DNA of 64,000 bases. Source: Tunturiibacter gelidiferens (lineage in GTDB: Bacteria; Acidobacteriota; Terriglobia; Terriglobales; Acidobacteriaceae). The notes beneath the pieces are model-generated. The model ran no database searches. It was not told the DNA's origin and worked only from the letters and a program-made list of their open reading frames with translations. Below are positions 7,851 to 16,825 of this stretch, piece by piece (position 1 is the first letter of the stretch; every line of letters starts with the position of its first letter). The position numbers were made by a program, and so were the translations under genes. Location: the NCBI RefSeq assembly GCF_014201335.1, contig NZ_JACHEB010000004.1, positions 496,001-560,000 on the forward strand, read 5' to 3'.

Positions 7851-9821
7851 TCAGTACTTTGGCGGGAGGCCGGTTGCTTTGATGATGGCGCGATAGCGTT
7901 CGTCGGAGTGCAGGAAGTCGTAGGCCGGGTCGTCCTGGATCCAGAGGAGCGTCGGGTGGGGCTCCCGAAGGGCTGCTTCGAGGTACGAGAGAGTTTTTTC
8001 CTTTTGGCCAAGCTGCGCGTATTGCAGCGCGAAATCGACAGGCGAGACGTATTTCTTCAAGGCTTGTTGCTTGAGGTTGTCTATCCGCCAAAGGAGGAGG
8101 GCGGAGTAGCCGCCTTTCTGGTATGTCTGGTGGATGATTGCTGCAGTATCCTTGTCGCCGGATAGGAGCGTGGCCTTCTCCCATTCTTCCGCAGCCTGCT
8201 TCAGGTCGCCTTTGCGGCGGTAGGTGTCGCATAAGAACCAATGCAGCGTGAGATCCTGAGGCATGGTTGCAAGTCGTTGGAGATTTTCGGTTATTGCGGC
8301 GTCGTACTGTCGTGCCTCAGCGTATGCGTGGACCATGCCGTAGGGCCGTTCAAATGGATCCAGTTCCATTGCCTTTTTCTGTAGTTGAATCGCTTCCTCG
8401 TTGCGATTGAGGAGGATGTACATCTTGGAGCGGAAGTGGTATGCCTCGGCATAGCGGGGATCGAGCTCAATCGCGCGGCCGAGCTCGCGGTCGCCCTGCG
8501 TCCAGTCCCAGGGGGCAATGAGAAGCATGGCTCCAAGCACGAGGTGGGCTTCGGGGAGCGAGTCGTCGAGAGCCACCGCTTTACGTGCTGCCTCGAGTCC
8601 CGCTGCTGAATATTTGGGGTCGATCTCGCCGTCGAGGACGCCCTGACCGTAGTACATCGCAAGACCAGACCAGCCCAGGGCGTAGTCGGGTTGCAGCTCG
8701 GTCGCTTTCTTGAAGTACTTGCCGGCTTCTTCGTTATCGCCTGTGAACCAGATGTACCGCCCTCGCAGAAATGCGTCGTGGGCTTCGGGGCTGATGTAGC
8801 GAGCGGGGGCGCGTTGGGGAACGGTGGTGCCGAGCTGCTTTGCGATGGTTTGTGCAGCTTCGCCTGGGAGCGTGACGATGTCGTTCGCGTTGCGGTCGTA
8901 ACTTTCGGCCCAGAGGTGCGTGTCGGTGGGGGCCTGGATGAGCTGGATGGTCATGTGGACCTTGTCGCCGGAGCGAGAGATGGAGCCTTCGAGGATGCCG
9001 TCGACGCCGAGTTCGCGGGCTATCTCGGGGAGGGGACGGTGAGCTCCTTTGTATTGCATGGCGGAGGTTCGGGAGACGACGCGGAGGGTGGAGTTTTTGG
9101 CGAGCATGGTGGTGAGCTCGTCGGTCATGCCGTCGGCGAAGTAGTTCTGGGCGGGGTCGCCGGAGAGGTTGTCGAGGGGGAGGACTGCCAGTGAGGTGAT
9201 TTTGGGTGCTGTGGGGTGAAGACGGTTTCGCAGGATGCGTGCGCCGAGAGTGACGGCAAGGACGAGAAGAGTTAGACCGGCTGATGCCAAGAGCCAGAGA
9301 AGGAGACGCGAGTTGCGCGAAGGGACGGGTTCGTCTTTGCTGGAAGATACTGGTGCCTCAGGCGGCTCTTCATTGCCTGGTGGAAGATCCTGTATGGCGA
9401 CGGCGCTGGTTGGCGATGGGTTGATGTCGCCTACTCTTCGGTTTCTGTTTGCCGAGGATTCGCTTTGTTGCGAGGTCGAGGCAATGGCTTCGGCGGGGAC
9501 CTCGATGATGGATCCGATGAACCGGTAGCCCTTGCCGGTGACGGTTTGAACGAAGCGTGATTGCACGGGATCGTCGTTTAGGACTTCGCGGATTTTGCGG
9601 ATGGCGGTGTTGATGCCGTGCTCAGTGTCGACGAAGACTTCGCGACCCCATAGGTGCTCGGCGATTTCGGTTCGGGTGACGAGGTTGCCGTTTCTGGTCG
9701 CCAAGAGGACGAGCAGCTCCATTGGCTTACGTTCCAGCTTCAGACTGCGCCCAGCCCGGTACAGCTCGAAGCGGTCGCAATCGAGTCGGAAGTCGCCGAA
9801 CTTGTAGACCGAGACAGCCAC
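7851..9821 (-). CDS. CadC-like winged-helix membrane regulator with FlgO-like domain and TPR repeats
   Basis: A 656-residue modular protein. Residues 1-105 form an OmpR/PhoB-type winged helix (FGDFRLDCDRFELYRAG, LEVLVLLA-like core, TRTEIAEHLWG, GINTAIRKIREVL, VTGKGYRFIG). A Ser/Pro-rich linker leads to a single membrane helix (about 172-195, LLWLLASAGLTLLVLAV). Then comes a TolB/FlgO-like alpha-beta domain (about 205-330, LAVLPLDNLSGDPAQNYFADG, LGVDGILEGS) and TPR-type helices to the end. The layout puts DNA binding in the cytosol and TPRs outside, as in CadC-like one-component regulators. Three 11-bp direct repeats upstream of its start are candidate binding sites. Confidence 0.9.
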   Translation of the reverse strand: MAVSVYKFGDFRLDCDRFELYRAGRSLKLERKPMELLVLLATRNGNLVTRTEIAEHLWGREVFVDTEHGINTAIRKIREVLNDDPVQSRFVQTVTGKGYRFIGSIIEVPAEAIASTSQQSESSANRNRRVGDINPSPTSAVAIQDLPPGNEEPPEAPVSSSKDEPVPSRNSRLLLWLLASAGLTLLVLAVTLGARILRNRLHPTAPKITSLAVLPLDNLSGDPAQNYFADGMTDELTTMLAKNSTLRVVSRTSAMQYKGAHRPLPEIARELGVDGILEGSISRSGDKVHMTIQLIQAPTDTHLWAESYDRNANDIVTLPGEAAQTIAKQLGTTVPQRAPARYISPEAHDAFLRGRYIWFTGDNEEAGKYFKKATELQPDYALGWSGLAMYYGQGVLDGEIDPKYSAAGLEAARKAVALDDSLPEAHLVLGAMLLIAPWDWTQGDRELGRAIELDPRYAEAYHFRSKMYILLNRNEEAIQLQKKAMELDPFERPYGMVHAYAEARQYDAAITENLQRLATMPQDLTLHWFLCDTYRRKGDLKQAAEEWEKATLLSGDKDTAAIIHQTYQKGGYSALLLWRIDNLKQQALKKYVSPVDFALQYAQLGQKEKTLSYLEAALREPHPTLLWIQDDPAYDFLHSDERYRAIIKATGLPPKY

Positions 9822-9903
9822 AGGAGCTTACTCCTTTGTGGTGGCAGTATAGCTCCCACTCAGGAAGGGAGGCGGATCCTTTTTAGTTTCATGTAGTTGC
9901 CGC

Positions 9904-9936
9904 TTTACCTCAACTTCACCTCGACTTCACCTCCTC
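9904..9936. promoter_or_regulatory. Three tandem 11-bp direct repeats, candidate winged-helix regulator box
   Basis: TTTACCTCAAC, TTCACCTCGAC and TTCACCTCCTC follow one another without a gap. Eleven-bp direct repeats are the known layout for OmpR/PhoB-type winged-helix proteins. The site lies between the divergent CadC-like regulator (starts 9821) and the secreted protein gene (starts 10008), so it could serve both. Confidence 0.6.
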
Positions 9937-10007
9937 TGCATTGCGCCGGAATGATTGGCGGAGCATAACTCACTACGAGCTGGCCAAGCCGGCAAAGGAG
10001 AGATGAA

Positions 10008-10604
10008 ATGAAGAAGCTCTATCGATCGTTGTCTGCCATGGTTGGCGCGGCAGCACTGACCATTCTGTTCGTTCCTAACGCGAATGCTATATGCGGAGTC
10101 AATCGTCCGACGCCAACGCATACTGGCTATAACTATCAAACTGGAGGAGCACATTTTCTGCTGGCGAACGATGTGCTTGATAATTTTTCACCGATTGTCG
10201 GGATGTGGCATGTGAAGTTCTTCCTGAAAGATACGGCTGGGTTCAAAGATGGCACCGAATTCGATGCAGGGTATTCGATCTGGCATGGCGACGGGACGGA
10301 GATTATGCAGTCGGGTGGCAGGCCTCCGCTTATTGGGGATATGTGCATGGGAGTGTGGAAGCAGGTTAAGTTGAATGTGTTCAAGCTGAATCATTTTGCG
10401 GCAGCTTATGACAACACTGGATTGAACCTGATTGGTCCGGCGCAAATTCAGGAACAAGTAACGCTGGATCGTGAGGGGAATTCGTTCAGCGGCCCGTTCA
10501 CGATCGACCAGTACACCGAAGCTGGAAATCGGGTAGCTCACTTTCAGGGGACGATTACGGGAACTCGAATGACAGTGGATACGCCGGCTACGAGTATTTT
10601 CTGA
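10008..10604 (+). CDS. Secreted protein of unknown function
   Basis: A 198-residue product with a clear signal peptide (MKKLYRSLSAMVGAAALTIL, cleavage near ANA-ICG). The mature part has two well spaced cysteines and short motifs such as IVGMWHVKFF, TEFDAGYSIWHGDGTEIMQSG and GDMCMGVWKQV, followed by beta-rich sequence ending ATSIF; this suggests a lipocalin-like or similar small beta-barrel. I do not recognise a named family. AAGGAG lies about 10 bp before the ATG. The 11-bp repeat array 72 bp upstream suggests control by the divergent winged-helix/TPR regulator. Confidence 0.85.
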   Translation: MKKLYRSLSAMVGAAALTILFVPNANAICGVNRPTPTHTGYNYQTGGAHFLLANDVLDNFSPIVGMWHVKFFLKDTAGFKDGTEFDAGYSIWHGDGTEIMQSGGRPPLIGDMCMGVWKQVKLNVFKLNHFAAAYDNTGLNLIGPAQIQEQVTLDREGNSFSGPFTIDQYTEAGNRVAHFQGTITGTRMTVDTPATSIF

Positions 10605-10623
10605 GGGATTTTCGAATGGCTTG

Positions 10624-10662
10624 CGCGTCTTCACTCAAGCGACTTTGTTGGGTGAAGGCGCG
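10624..10662. terminator. Hairpin between convergent genes, possible terminator
   Basis: CGCGTCTTCAC pairs with GTGAAGGCGCG (11 bp, one G-T wobble) around a 17-nt loop. It lies between the convergent secreted-protein genes. No U tract follows, so it may act as a barrier or mRNA 3' end rather than a strict intrinsic terminator. Confidence 0.4.
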
Positions 10663-10679
10663 TTGCTGTTGGTGTGGCT

Positions 10680-11408
10680 TTAGTCGTTGCGAATGTCGAG
10701 GATGCCCATGCCTACGTTGATCTCGAGTGAGCCTGCGCCGGTGCCTGGGTACACTTTGGTGACGTTGACGTGGCCGTCGGAGCCGCCGGGGCGGTGGTCG
10801 TGGAGGGTGCCAAGACCAATGTTGACCGCCATTTTGGCGTAGCTCTTATCTTTATCGAGCAGGAGATCCATCTGGCCCATGCCTACGTTGAACTCACGGT
10901 GGCCGGCGCTGCCTGCGGCGTTGAAGTTGAGGTTGCCGTAGCCGAGGTTGATCTCATTGTCGGAGTTCAGACCCATGGGTAGCGTTACGGTTACGGTTGC
11001 GTGGGCTCCCTTTGGGAAGTTGAGCTGGATGACGCCTTTGTCGGGCTGAATGCGGATGGTCTTGATGTAGTTGGCTATGTTATAGCTGCCTGATTCGGAA
11101 TTAAGCAGGACTGTGAGCTTTATCTGGCTGGAGTCGGGTTGGATGTTTACGCGCAGGTCGGCGCGGCAGATGTGGAGCTTCAGCTTTGCGCTGGTGTCGA
11201 AGGGGCGTGTGAGCTCGAGGTGATGGGGCTGGACGATGTCGGCGGGGGCAGCGGTGTAGTCGTGCGTGGTGATGGGCTTGTCGGAATCGGTGCAATCCAT
11301 GGATTCGGACTGAGAGTTTTGGTTGGACTGGGATTTTTGCGCAGACTGGTAGGCGTGCGCGGTTAGGGTGGCTGCGAAGATCAGGGCATAGCAGAGCGAT
11401 TTGCGCAA
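10680..11408 (-). CDS. Secreted DUF4097-like beta-helical protein
   Basis: A 242-residue protein with a signal peptide (MRKSLCYALIFAATLTAHA), a Ser/Gln/Asn-rich spacer, then repeating beta strands: RVNIQPDSSQIKLTVLL, ATVTVTLPMGLNSDNEINLGYGNLNF, REFNVGMGQMDLLLD, MAVNIGLGTLHDH, GSLEINVGMGILDI. The recurrent NVGMG/NIGLG turns are typical of DUF4097/DUF2154-type adhesin-like repeats in cell-surface or LiaF-like proteins. Exported, probably periplasmic; specific role unknown. It stands alone between a convergent gene and polX. Confidence 0.8.
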   Translation of the reverse strand: MRKSLCYALIFAATLTAHAYQSAQKSQSNQNSQSESMDCTDSDKPITTHDYTAAPADIVQPHHLELTRPFDTSAKLKLHICRADLRVNIQPDSSQIKLTVLLNSESGSYNIANYIKTIRIQPDKGVIQLNFPKGAHATVTVTLPMGLNSDNEINLGYGNLNFNAAGSAGHREFNVGMGQMDLLLDKDKSYAKMAVNIGLGTLHDHRPGGSDGHVNVTKVYPGTGAGSLEINVGMGILDIRND

Positions 11409-11482
11409 CGGCGTCTCCTGTTGCTTCGTGGTGTTATTTCGGTTTGATGGTAGATACGGTGAGGAGTGCGTTGGTTCCTTGG

Positions 11483-13240
11483 TCAGGGTTTGGGGCGAAG
11501 GTTTTTAAGGAGCGCTTCGGCGGTGGGTTGGGTGTTGAGGATGTCGGTGGGGGTGAGCCAGGCGCGACGGAGTTGGGTGATGCCGTAACGCATCTGGTCG
11601 AGCTCTTCGGTGGCGTGGGCGTCGGTGTTGATGACGATCTTGCAGCGGTGCTGTTTGGCGAGGCGGAGATGGAGGTCGTTGAGGTCGGCGCGGGCGGGGC
11701 TGGCGTTGTGCTCGACGGCTACGCCTAGTTTCGCGGCTTGTCTGAGGACGGTGTCGACGTTGACGGCGTACGGTTCGCGTCCCAGAACTTTGCGGCCGGT
11801 GGGGTGGCCGAGGATGCGGACGTGTGGGTTTTCGAGGGCGCGGAGGACGCGGGCGGTCATCTCTTCGGTGGGCTGGTTGAAGTGCGAGTGAACGCTGGCT
11901 ACAACGATGTCCATTTGCGCGAGGGTCGAGTCATCGAGGTCGAGGGCGCCGTCGGCGAGGATGTCGACCTCGATGCCGGGGAGGATGCGAATCTTTCCTT
12001 TGAGCTCTTGCTGGAGTTCGGCGTCGACTTCGCGGATGCGCTTGATGTGGGCGAGGGCGCGGGCGTCGTCGAGGCCGTTGGTCATGGCGAGGTTTTTGCT
12101 GTGGTCGGTGATGGCAATGTAGGAGAGGCCTCGGGCGAGTGCGGCTTCGGCCATCTGGCGGATGGTGTCGCGGCCGTCGGTGGCCTCGGTGTGCATGTGC
12201 AGGTCGCCGCGGATGTCGGCTCGTGTGATGAGCTGCGGGAGGGTGTGGGTTGCGGCGGCTTCGAGTTCTCCACCGTTTTCGCGGAGCTCAGGTGGGATGT
12301 AGTCGAGATCGAGGGCATTGTAGATGTCGGCCTCGCTGGCGGCGGCTACGATGACGTTGTCTTCGAGGCGGAGGAGCGCGTACTCGCTGAGGGTAAGGCC
12401 GCGTTTGATGGCGCGTTGGCGGAGGGCTACGTTGTGCATCTTCGAGCCGGTGAAGTATTGGAGGGCGGCTCCGTAGCTGGCACGGGGGAGGAGGCGGACG
12501 TCGACCTGGAGGTTGTTGCGGAGGGTGAAGGAGACTTTGTTTTGGCCTTTGGCGATGAGCTTGTCGATGAGGGGGAGGGACGCGACGTGCTCGATTGCGG
12601 CACTGACGACGTCAGGTTCGCAGGCGGGTCCGGTGGCGAGGAGGTCGAGATCGCCGACGGTCTCGCGGCCGCGGCGGAGGGAGCCGGCGGGGATGATCTC
12701 GTCGATGCCGGGGAAGGCGCGGATGAGACCGATGATGGTGTCGGCGTGTTGCTGGGCTTTGTCGATGCGGAAGCGGCTGGAGTTCTTGCGGTGGTCTTCG
12801 ATGCCTTTGAGGAGCTTGATGACGAACTTTTCGCCCATGCGCGGGAGCTTGGTGAGGTGGCCGGCCTTGGCGGCGGCTTCGAGGCCGTCTATATCACAGA
12901 CTTGGCAGGAGGACCAGACGAGCGCTACGGTTTTGGGGCCCATGCCGGGGAGACGAAGGAGTTCGAGCATGGTGGGTTTGTATTTTTGCAGGAGCTCTTC
13001 GCGGAGGGGCATGGTTCCGGTGGTGAGGAGGGCCTGGATGTTTGCGAGCATGCCTTTGCCGATGCCGGCGATGGCGAGGAGCTGCTTGGGGTCGTCGGCG
13101 ATGGTGGAGAGCTGGGTGGTTTGCTGCTCGACTGCCTCGGCGGCGCGGCGGTAGGAGCGGATACGGAAGGGGTCGGCGGAGTCGATTTCGAGGAGTGAGG
13201 CCGTTTCGTCGAGGAGTCGGGCGATCGAGATATTATCCAT
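11483..13240 (-). CDS. polX: DNA polymerase/3'-5' exonuclease PolX
   Basis: The 585-residue product has the standard PolX layout: an N-terminal helix-hairpin-helix region (LAIAGIGKGMLANIQ about 56-70, LRLPGMGPKTVALVW about 95-109), the polymerase X palm with AGSLRRGRETVGDLDLLAT carrying the GS and D-x-D residues (about 180-198), and a C-terminal PHP phosphoesterase domain (RGDLHMHTEATDGRDT, AITDHS, GIEVDILADGALD, VASVHSHF, HPTGRKVL, INTDAH) with metal ligands. PolX fills gaps in base-excision repair and its PHP domain gives 3'-5' exonuclease activity. The opposite strand has a long open frame because of codon bias; it is not a gene. Confidence 0.96.
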   Translation of the reverse strand: MDNISIARLLDETASLLEIDSADPFRIRSYRRAAEAVEQQTTQLSTIADDPKQLLAIAGIGKGMLANIQALLTTGTMPLREELLQKYKPTMLELLRLPGMGPKTVALVWSSCQVCDIDGLEAAAKAGHLTKLPRMGEKFVIKLLKGIEDHRKNSSRFRIDKAQQHADTIIGLIRAFPGIDEIIPAGSLRRGRETVGDLDLLATGPACEPDVVSAAIEHVASLPLIDKLIAKGQNKVSFTLRNNLQVDVRLLPRASYGAALQYFTGSKMHNVALRQRAIKRGLTLSEYALLRLEDNVIVAAASEADIYNALDLDYIPPELRENGGELEAAATHTLPQLITRADIRGDLHMHTEATDGRDTIRQMAEAALARGLSYIAITDHSKNLAMTNGLDDARALAHIKRIREVDAELQQELKGKIRILPGIEVDILADGALDLDDSTLAQMDIVVASVHSHFNQPTEEMTARVLRALENPHVRILGHPTGRKVLGREPYAVNVDTVLRQAAKLGVAVEHNASPARADLNDLHLRLAKQHRCKIVINTDAHATEELDQMRYGITQLRRAWLTPTDILNTQPTAEALLKNLRPKP

Positions 13241-13376
13241 AGCTGAGCTTCAGAGGCCTCTTCGGCCACTGAGTCAGTATGCAACAGATATGAAGAGAGG
13301 ATTACATGGGTCGAGTGGAGCTGCCCGATGAGCCGCTGCAGCGACCAGAGGAGGTCATATTCGTATCTCCGAATCG

Positions 13377-13604
13377 CTACTGCGTCTGGGTTGCTTCCTT
13401 GAGACGGGCTACCTGGTCGGCCTGCGGGCCTTTGCTCCCCTGGATGATGTCGAACTCCACTTCATCGCCTTCTTTGAGGCTCTTATAGCCCTCGCGCTGG
13501 ATGGAACTGTAATGGACGAAGACATCGGCCCCATCGTCGCGGCCCAGGAAACCGTAGCCTTTTGCGTTGTTGAACCACTTGACCGTACCTTTGTATTGTG
13601 CCAC
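13377..13604 (-). CDS. Cold-shock domain protein (CspA family)
   Basis: A 75-residue single OB-fold RNA/DNA-binding protein. It has the opening [15 protein letters not shown] with RNP1 (KGYGFL), RNP2 (VFVHYSSI) and [21 protein letters not shown]. Csp proteins melt mRNA structure; many are cold- or growth-phase-regulated through a long 5' leader, and about 285 bp upstream carry no other gene. Confidence 0.95.
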   Translation of the reverse strand: MAQYKGTVKWFNNAKGYGFLGRDDGADVFVHYSSIQREGYKSLKEGDEVEFDIIQGSKGPQADQVARLKEATQTQ

Positions 13605-13890
13605 TTTAGCGACTCCCTCTCTTGCGTCTTAACACGGATGGTGAACCGGGAACTGAAAGCGTTTCAGCGGTTGCACCACTGGTAAGATGTGACGCAAACA
13701 TCGTTGCGGGAGTTTTCTGGAAGAGGCGCTCGCAGACCGGTTATTTGTGGATAATCACAGGTTGCTTGCGAACATGCTAAGCGGCGCAGCTGATGTTGCA
13801 TGCTGGCGACAGCTCTGGGCAAATTTTTGCGTAGGACCAAAAACTGCTTCGCTCTGAAGACGTTACGATGCGGGCGTTTGACTCGGTTGA

Positions 13891-14541
13891 TTAGAAATGA
13901 CCGGCGCGACGGGCCGAGTCGTAAAGCATGAGGCCGATGAGGGTTTTGCCGTCGTGGATCTTGTTGGCGGCTATGAGAGCGAGGGCTTCGGAGAAGGGTA
14001 GGCGGAAGATTTCGATGTTTTCGTCGGGCTCGGGCGTGGCGGTGCCTTCGCGGAGATCGCGGGCGAGGTAGATTTGCATCCACTCGCCGAGAAAGCCGGG
14101 GCTGGCGAAGTATTTCGTGAGGAGGGTCCAGCGTTTGGCGCGGTAGCCGGTCTCTTCGATCATCTCGCGTTTGGCGGCGGCGAGGGTGGCTTCGTTGGCG
14201 TCGACGCGTCCGGCTGGGAGCTCGATGAGGAATTGGCCGGCGGCGTGGCGGTACTGACGGATAAGGATGATGTCGGGGTCGGCGGGGTTCTTTGACTCGT
14301 CGACGGCGAGGATGACGACGGAGCCGTTGTGGCGGATGACGTTGCGGGTGTTGACGAAGCCGCCGGGCTCTTCGAGTTTATCGGTGAAGACAGAGAAGAC
14401 TTTGCCCTTGTAGGAGAGCTTCGACGAGATGAGTTTGGGCTTGCCGAACTTTGACGCCGGTTTAATGGTGGTTGCAGTTGGTGGTTTCGGGGCTTGGGTC
14501 TGGAGGGCGCTGGGCTTGGTCTGCTTTCTTTTTGCGGCCAT
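13891..14541 (-). CDS. NUDIX hydrolase, ADP-ribose pyrophosphatase type
   Basis: A 216-residue protein with a basic N-terminal tail (KRKQTKPSALQ) and a full NUDIX box G-x5-E-x7-REMIEETGY in GRVDANEATLAAAKREMIEE. Upstream motifs (KVFSVFTDKLEEPGG, RNVIRHNGSVVILAV, ILIRQYRHAAGQFLIELPAG) fit the ADP-ribose pyrophosphatase subgroup, which splits ADP-ribose to AMP and ribose-5-phosphate. The 40-residue Ala/Pro/Lys-rich N-terminus is longer than usual. It is divergent from bshC. Confidence 0.92.
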   Translation of the reverse strand: MAAKRKQTKPSALQTQAPKPPTATTIKPASKFGKPKLISSKLSYKGKVFSVFTDKLEEPGGFVNTRNVIRHNGSVVILAVDESKNPADPDIILIRQYRHAAGQFLIELPAGRVDANEATLAAAKREMIEETGYRAKRWTLLTKYFASPGFLGEWMQIYLARDLREGTATPEPDENIEIFRLPFSEALALIAANKIHDGKTLIGLMLYDSARRAGHF

Positions 14542-14660
14542 GAGGCTAAAGTATCATCCTGCATCTAGACTTGGGTGACGGGCATCCAACGGAATGCGCG
14601 GGAAAATTGTGTCGTCTGGCTGTGGGTGGTTGCTGTTGAAGAGATTGAGGATAGGTCTGC

Positions 14661-16307
14661 ATGAACGTTGAGTGTTATCCGATCACGGTGTTGCCGCATG
14701 CTTCGCAGATCTATCGCGACTATCTTGCGATGGCGGAGAGCGCGGGTGATTCGGCGGTGCGACGGTGGTTTGGGGCGGAGCCGTTTGCCGGGAAGTGGGT
14801 CGGAAGAGGCAAGCCGGTGAAGGATGCCGGGGCGCTGGCGGATTTGTTGGAGAAGCAGGCGGTTGAGTTTGGTGCGGGGGACGCAACTAAGGCGAATATT
14901 GCGAAGCTGAGAGCCGGGGCGAGGGCGGTGGTGACGGGGCAGCAGGTGATGCTGTTCGGAGGGCCGCTGTTGACGATCCTGAAGGCTGCGTCGGCGGTGG
15001 CGCGGGCGAAGGAGGCGACCAAGGCTACCGGTGTTGAACACGTGCCGGTGTTCTGGATGGCGACGGAGGATCATGACCTGGAAGAGGTGGATCAGGTTTC
15101 ACTGCTGACGAAGACCTCGGTGGAGAAGCTTTCGATGGGTGTGAAGTTTCCTCATCATGCTGTTCCTTCCGGTGGCGTGGTGCTTGAGGGCCATATCGAT
15201 GAACTGTTAGAGCAGGCGAGTGAGTTATTGGGGTATGCGCCTGTCTGTGATCTGCTTCGCGAGTGTTATGGGTCTCAGCCTGGGAATGATCACGGACCTA
15301 CTTTAGGGAGTGCGTTCGGACGGCTGATGACGCGGCTGTTTGAAGAGCAGGGACTCATTGTGATGGATGCCGCGGATCGGGGATTTCATGCTCTTGGCGC
15401 AGAGACGCTACGGTATGCGATCGAACATGCGGCAGAACTTGAAGAGGCGTTGTTGAAGCGGACGAAGGAGCTTGAGTCTGGTGGATATCACGCTCAGGTC
15501 CTGGTGAATGCCGGAGCTTCACTGCTGTTTCTTTTGAGTGATCCGCAGGGAATCGGATTGTGGGATCGCGAAGCGTTGCGGCGTACACCGGATGGAATGT
15601 GGAAGGCTGGTGGACGGAGTTATTCGACGGCGGAGCTGATTGCGATTTTAGAGACGGCGTCGGAGAGATTGAGTCCGAATGCGCTGCTGCGGCCGGTGTT
15701 TCAGGATACGTTACTGCCTACTGCAGCCTATATTGGTGGGCCGGCTGAGATTGCTTATTTTGCGCAGAGTGCGGTTTTGTATGAGGCGATCCTGGGTCGG
15801 ATCACGCCGGTGTTGCCGCGACTGAGTGCGACGTTGCTCGAGCCGGCGATTGCGACCGTGATGGACAAAGATGAGGTGCAACTGCCGGATGCGATGACGA
15901 CAGCGGAGGCGCTGTCACAGAGGCTCGGGGCTCGTGCAATGCCGATTGAGGGGAAGCGCAAGCTGGCGGCGGCCGGGAATGCGATGGAGACGGAATTGAG
16001 TGCGCTGACCGATTATTTGGGTGGGATGGATGCGTCGCTAGGGCGGGCGGCGGAGGTGTCGGGTTCGAAGATGCAATATCAGATGAATCGGCTGCGGCGG
16101 ATGGCGGCCACGTTTGAGTTGCAGAAGGAGGCCAGTCTGCGGAAGCATGCAGAGGCGATTGTGCTGAACGTGTTTCCGGGGGGACATCCGCAGGAGCGCG
16201 TGATTGCAGGGGTTTGGTTTATGGCGCGATTTGGGGATGGTCTGGTGGAGAAGCTGGTTGGGGTGGCGGAGAATCAGTGTCCGGGGCATGTGGTTGTGCG
16301 GCTGTAG
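14661..16307 (+). CDS. bshC: Bacillithiol biosynthesis cysteine-adding enzyme BshC
   Basis: BshC adds cysteine to glucosaminyl-malate in the last step of bacillithiol synthesis. The 548-residue product has the family's Rossmann-like core: RAGARAVVTGQQVMLFGGPLLTILKAASAV, VPVFWMATEDHDLEEVDQ, FQDTLLPTAAYIGGPAEIAYFAQ, and a C-terminal coiled-coil region before KHAEAIVLNVFPGGHPQERV. Length matches known BshC (about 540). bshA and bshB are not in the window. Start at 14661; it is followed by a small zinc-ribbon gene. Confidence 0.95.
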   Translation: MNVECYPITVLPHASQIYRDYLAMAESAGDSAVRRWFGAEPFAGKWVGRGKPVKDAGALADLLEKQAVEFGAGDATKANIAKLRAGARAVVTGQQVMLFGGPLLTILKAASAVARAKEATKATGVEHVPVFWMATEDHDLEEVDQVSLLTKTSVEKLSMGVKFPHHAVPSGGVVLEGHIDELLEQASELLGYAPVCDLLRECYGSQPGNDHGPTLGSAFGRLMTRLFEEQGLIVMDAADRGFHALGAETLRYAIEHAAELEEALLKRTKELESGGYHAQVLVNAGASLLFLLSDPQGIGLWDREALRRTPDGMWKAGGRSYSTAELIAILETASERLSPNALLRPVFQDTLLPTAAYIGGPAEIAYFAQSAVLYEAILGRITPVLPRLSATLLEPAIATVMDKDEVQLPDAMTTAEALSQRLGARAMPIEGKRKLAAAGNAMETELSALTDYLGGMDASLGRAAEVSGSKMQYQMNRLRRMAATFELQKEASLRKHAEAIVLNVFPGGHPQERVIAGVWFMARFGDGLVEKLVGVAENQCPGHVVVRL

Positions 16308-16359
16308 AAACTTACACTTGAAGCCTCGACAGACGGCTGGAAGTAAACACAACACAAAA

Positions 16360-16399
16360 GCAAATACGGGAGTCCTTTTGCTTCGCTCAGGATGACGAC
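16360..16399 (+). repeat. Short dispersed-repeat-like sequence (possible hairpin-less relative)
   Basis: The stretch contains GCAAATACGGGAGTCC and CTTCGCTCAGGATGACG. It resembles the outer ends of the stem-loop repeats near 23556 and 28646 (GGGTCC..., CTTCGG..GAGATGACGG) but lacks their central hairpin. The relation is tentative. Confidence 0.3.
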
Positions 16400-16476
16400 A
16401 CCGAACGAAAGCCAAAGCTCTTGTGTGGCTGACGGGTTTGACTTGCGGTCTTAGAATGGTGGTGAGGTGTTTTGCG

Positions 16477-16785
16477 ATGGGATTGAGCGATCAGCCATTT
16501 GAAGTGATGTGTCCGGATTGTGGGGGGATGCTGAAGGTGGATCCGGTGACGCGGTCGGTGATTGCGCATAAGTCTGCTCCGAAGAAGAAGATGTTCGAGG
16601 ACTTTGGCGAGGCGGCGAAGGCGTTGCGCGAGGCGGATGCGCGGAGGGATTCGATCTTTCAGCAGAGCGTGGATGCGCAGAAGAACAAGGATGACGTGAT
16701 GGCGAAGAAGTTTGCGGAGGCAGTGAAGAAGGCGAAGGAGACTCCGATGACGGATCGGCCGTTGCGGGATTTTGATTTGGATTAG
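16477..16785 (+). CDS. Small zinc-ribbon protein of unknown function
   Basis: A 102-residue protein from the ATG at 16477 (MGLSDQPFEV). It begins with a single CPDCGG knuckle (a partial zinc ribbon needing a partner or dimer to complete four ligands), then a Lys-rich linker (SAPKKKMFEDF) and two charged helices (AKALREADARRDSIFQQSVDAQKNKDDVMAKKFAEAVKKAKE) likely to form a coiled coil, ending with the conserved-looking RPLRDFDLD. I do not know its function. It is 170 bp downstream of bshC. Confidence 0.78.
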   Translation: MGLSDQPFEVMCPDCGGMLKVDPVTRSVIAHKSAPKKKMFEDFGEAAKALREADARRDSIFQQSVDAQKNKDDVMAKKFAEAVKKAKETPMTDRPLRDFDLD

Positions 16786-16825
16786 TTGTTGCCCCGACTG
16801 TGATGCAGCTTGTGGCCGTTTGGTG

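Noticed and set aside
11738..13198. Long plus-strand open frame (486 codons) opposite polX
   Set aside because: It is an antisense shadow caused by codon bias; its product is a Gly/Glu/Asp/Val-rich chain with no motif, while polX shows full domain conservation.
13746..13754. Perfect DnaA box TGTGGATAA
   Set aside because: A single 9-mer is expected by chance about once in two such windows; no cluster or dnaA/dnaN genes nearby, so no origin is claimed.
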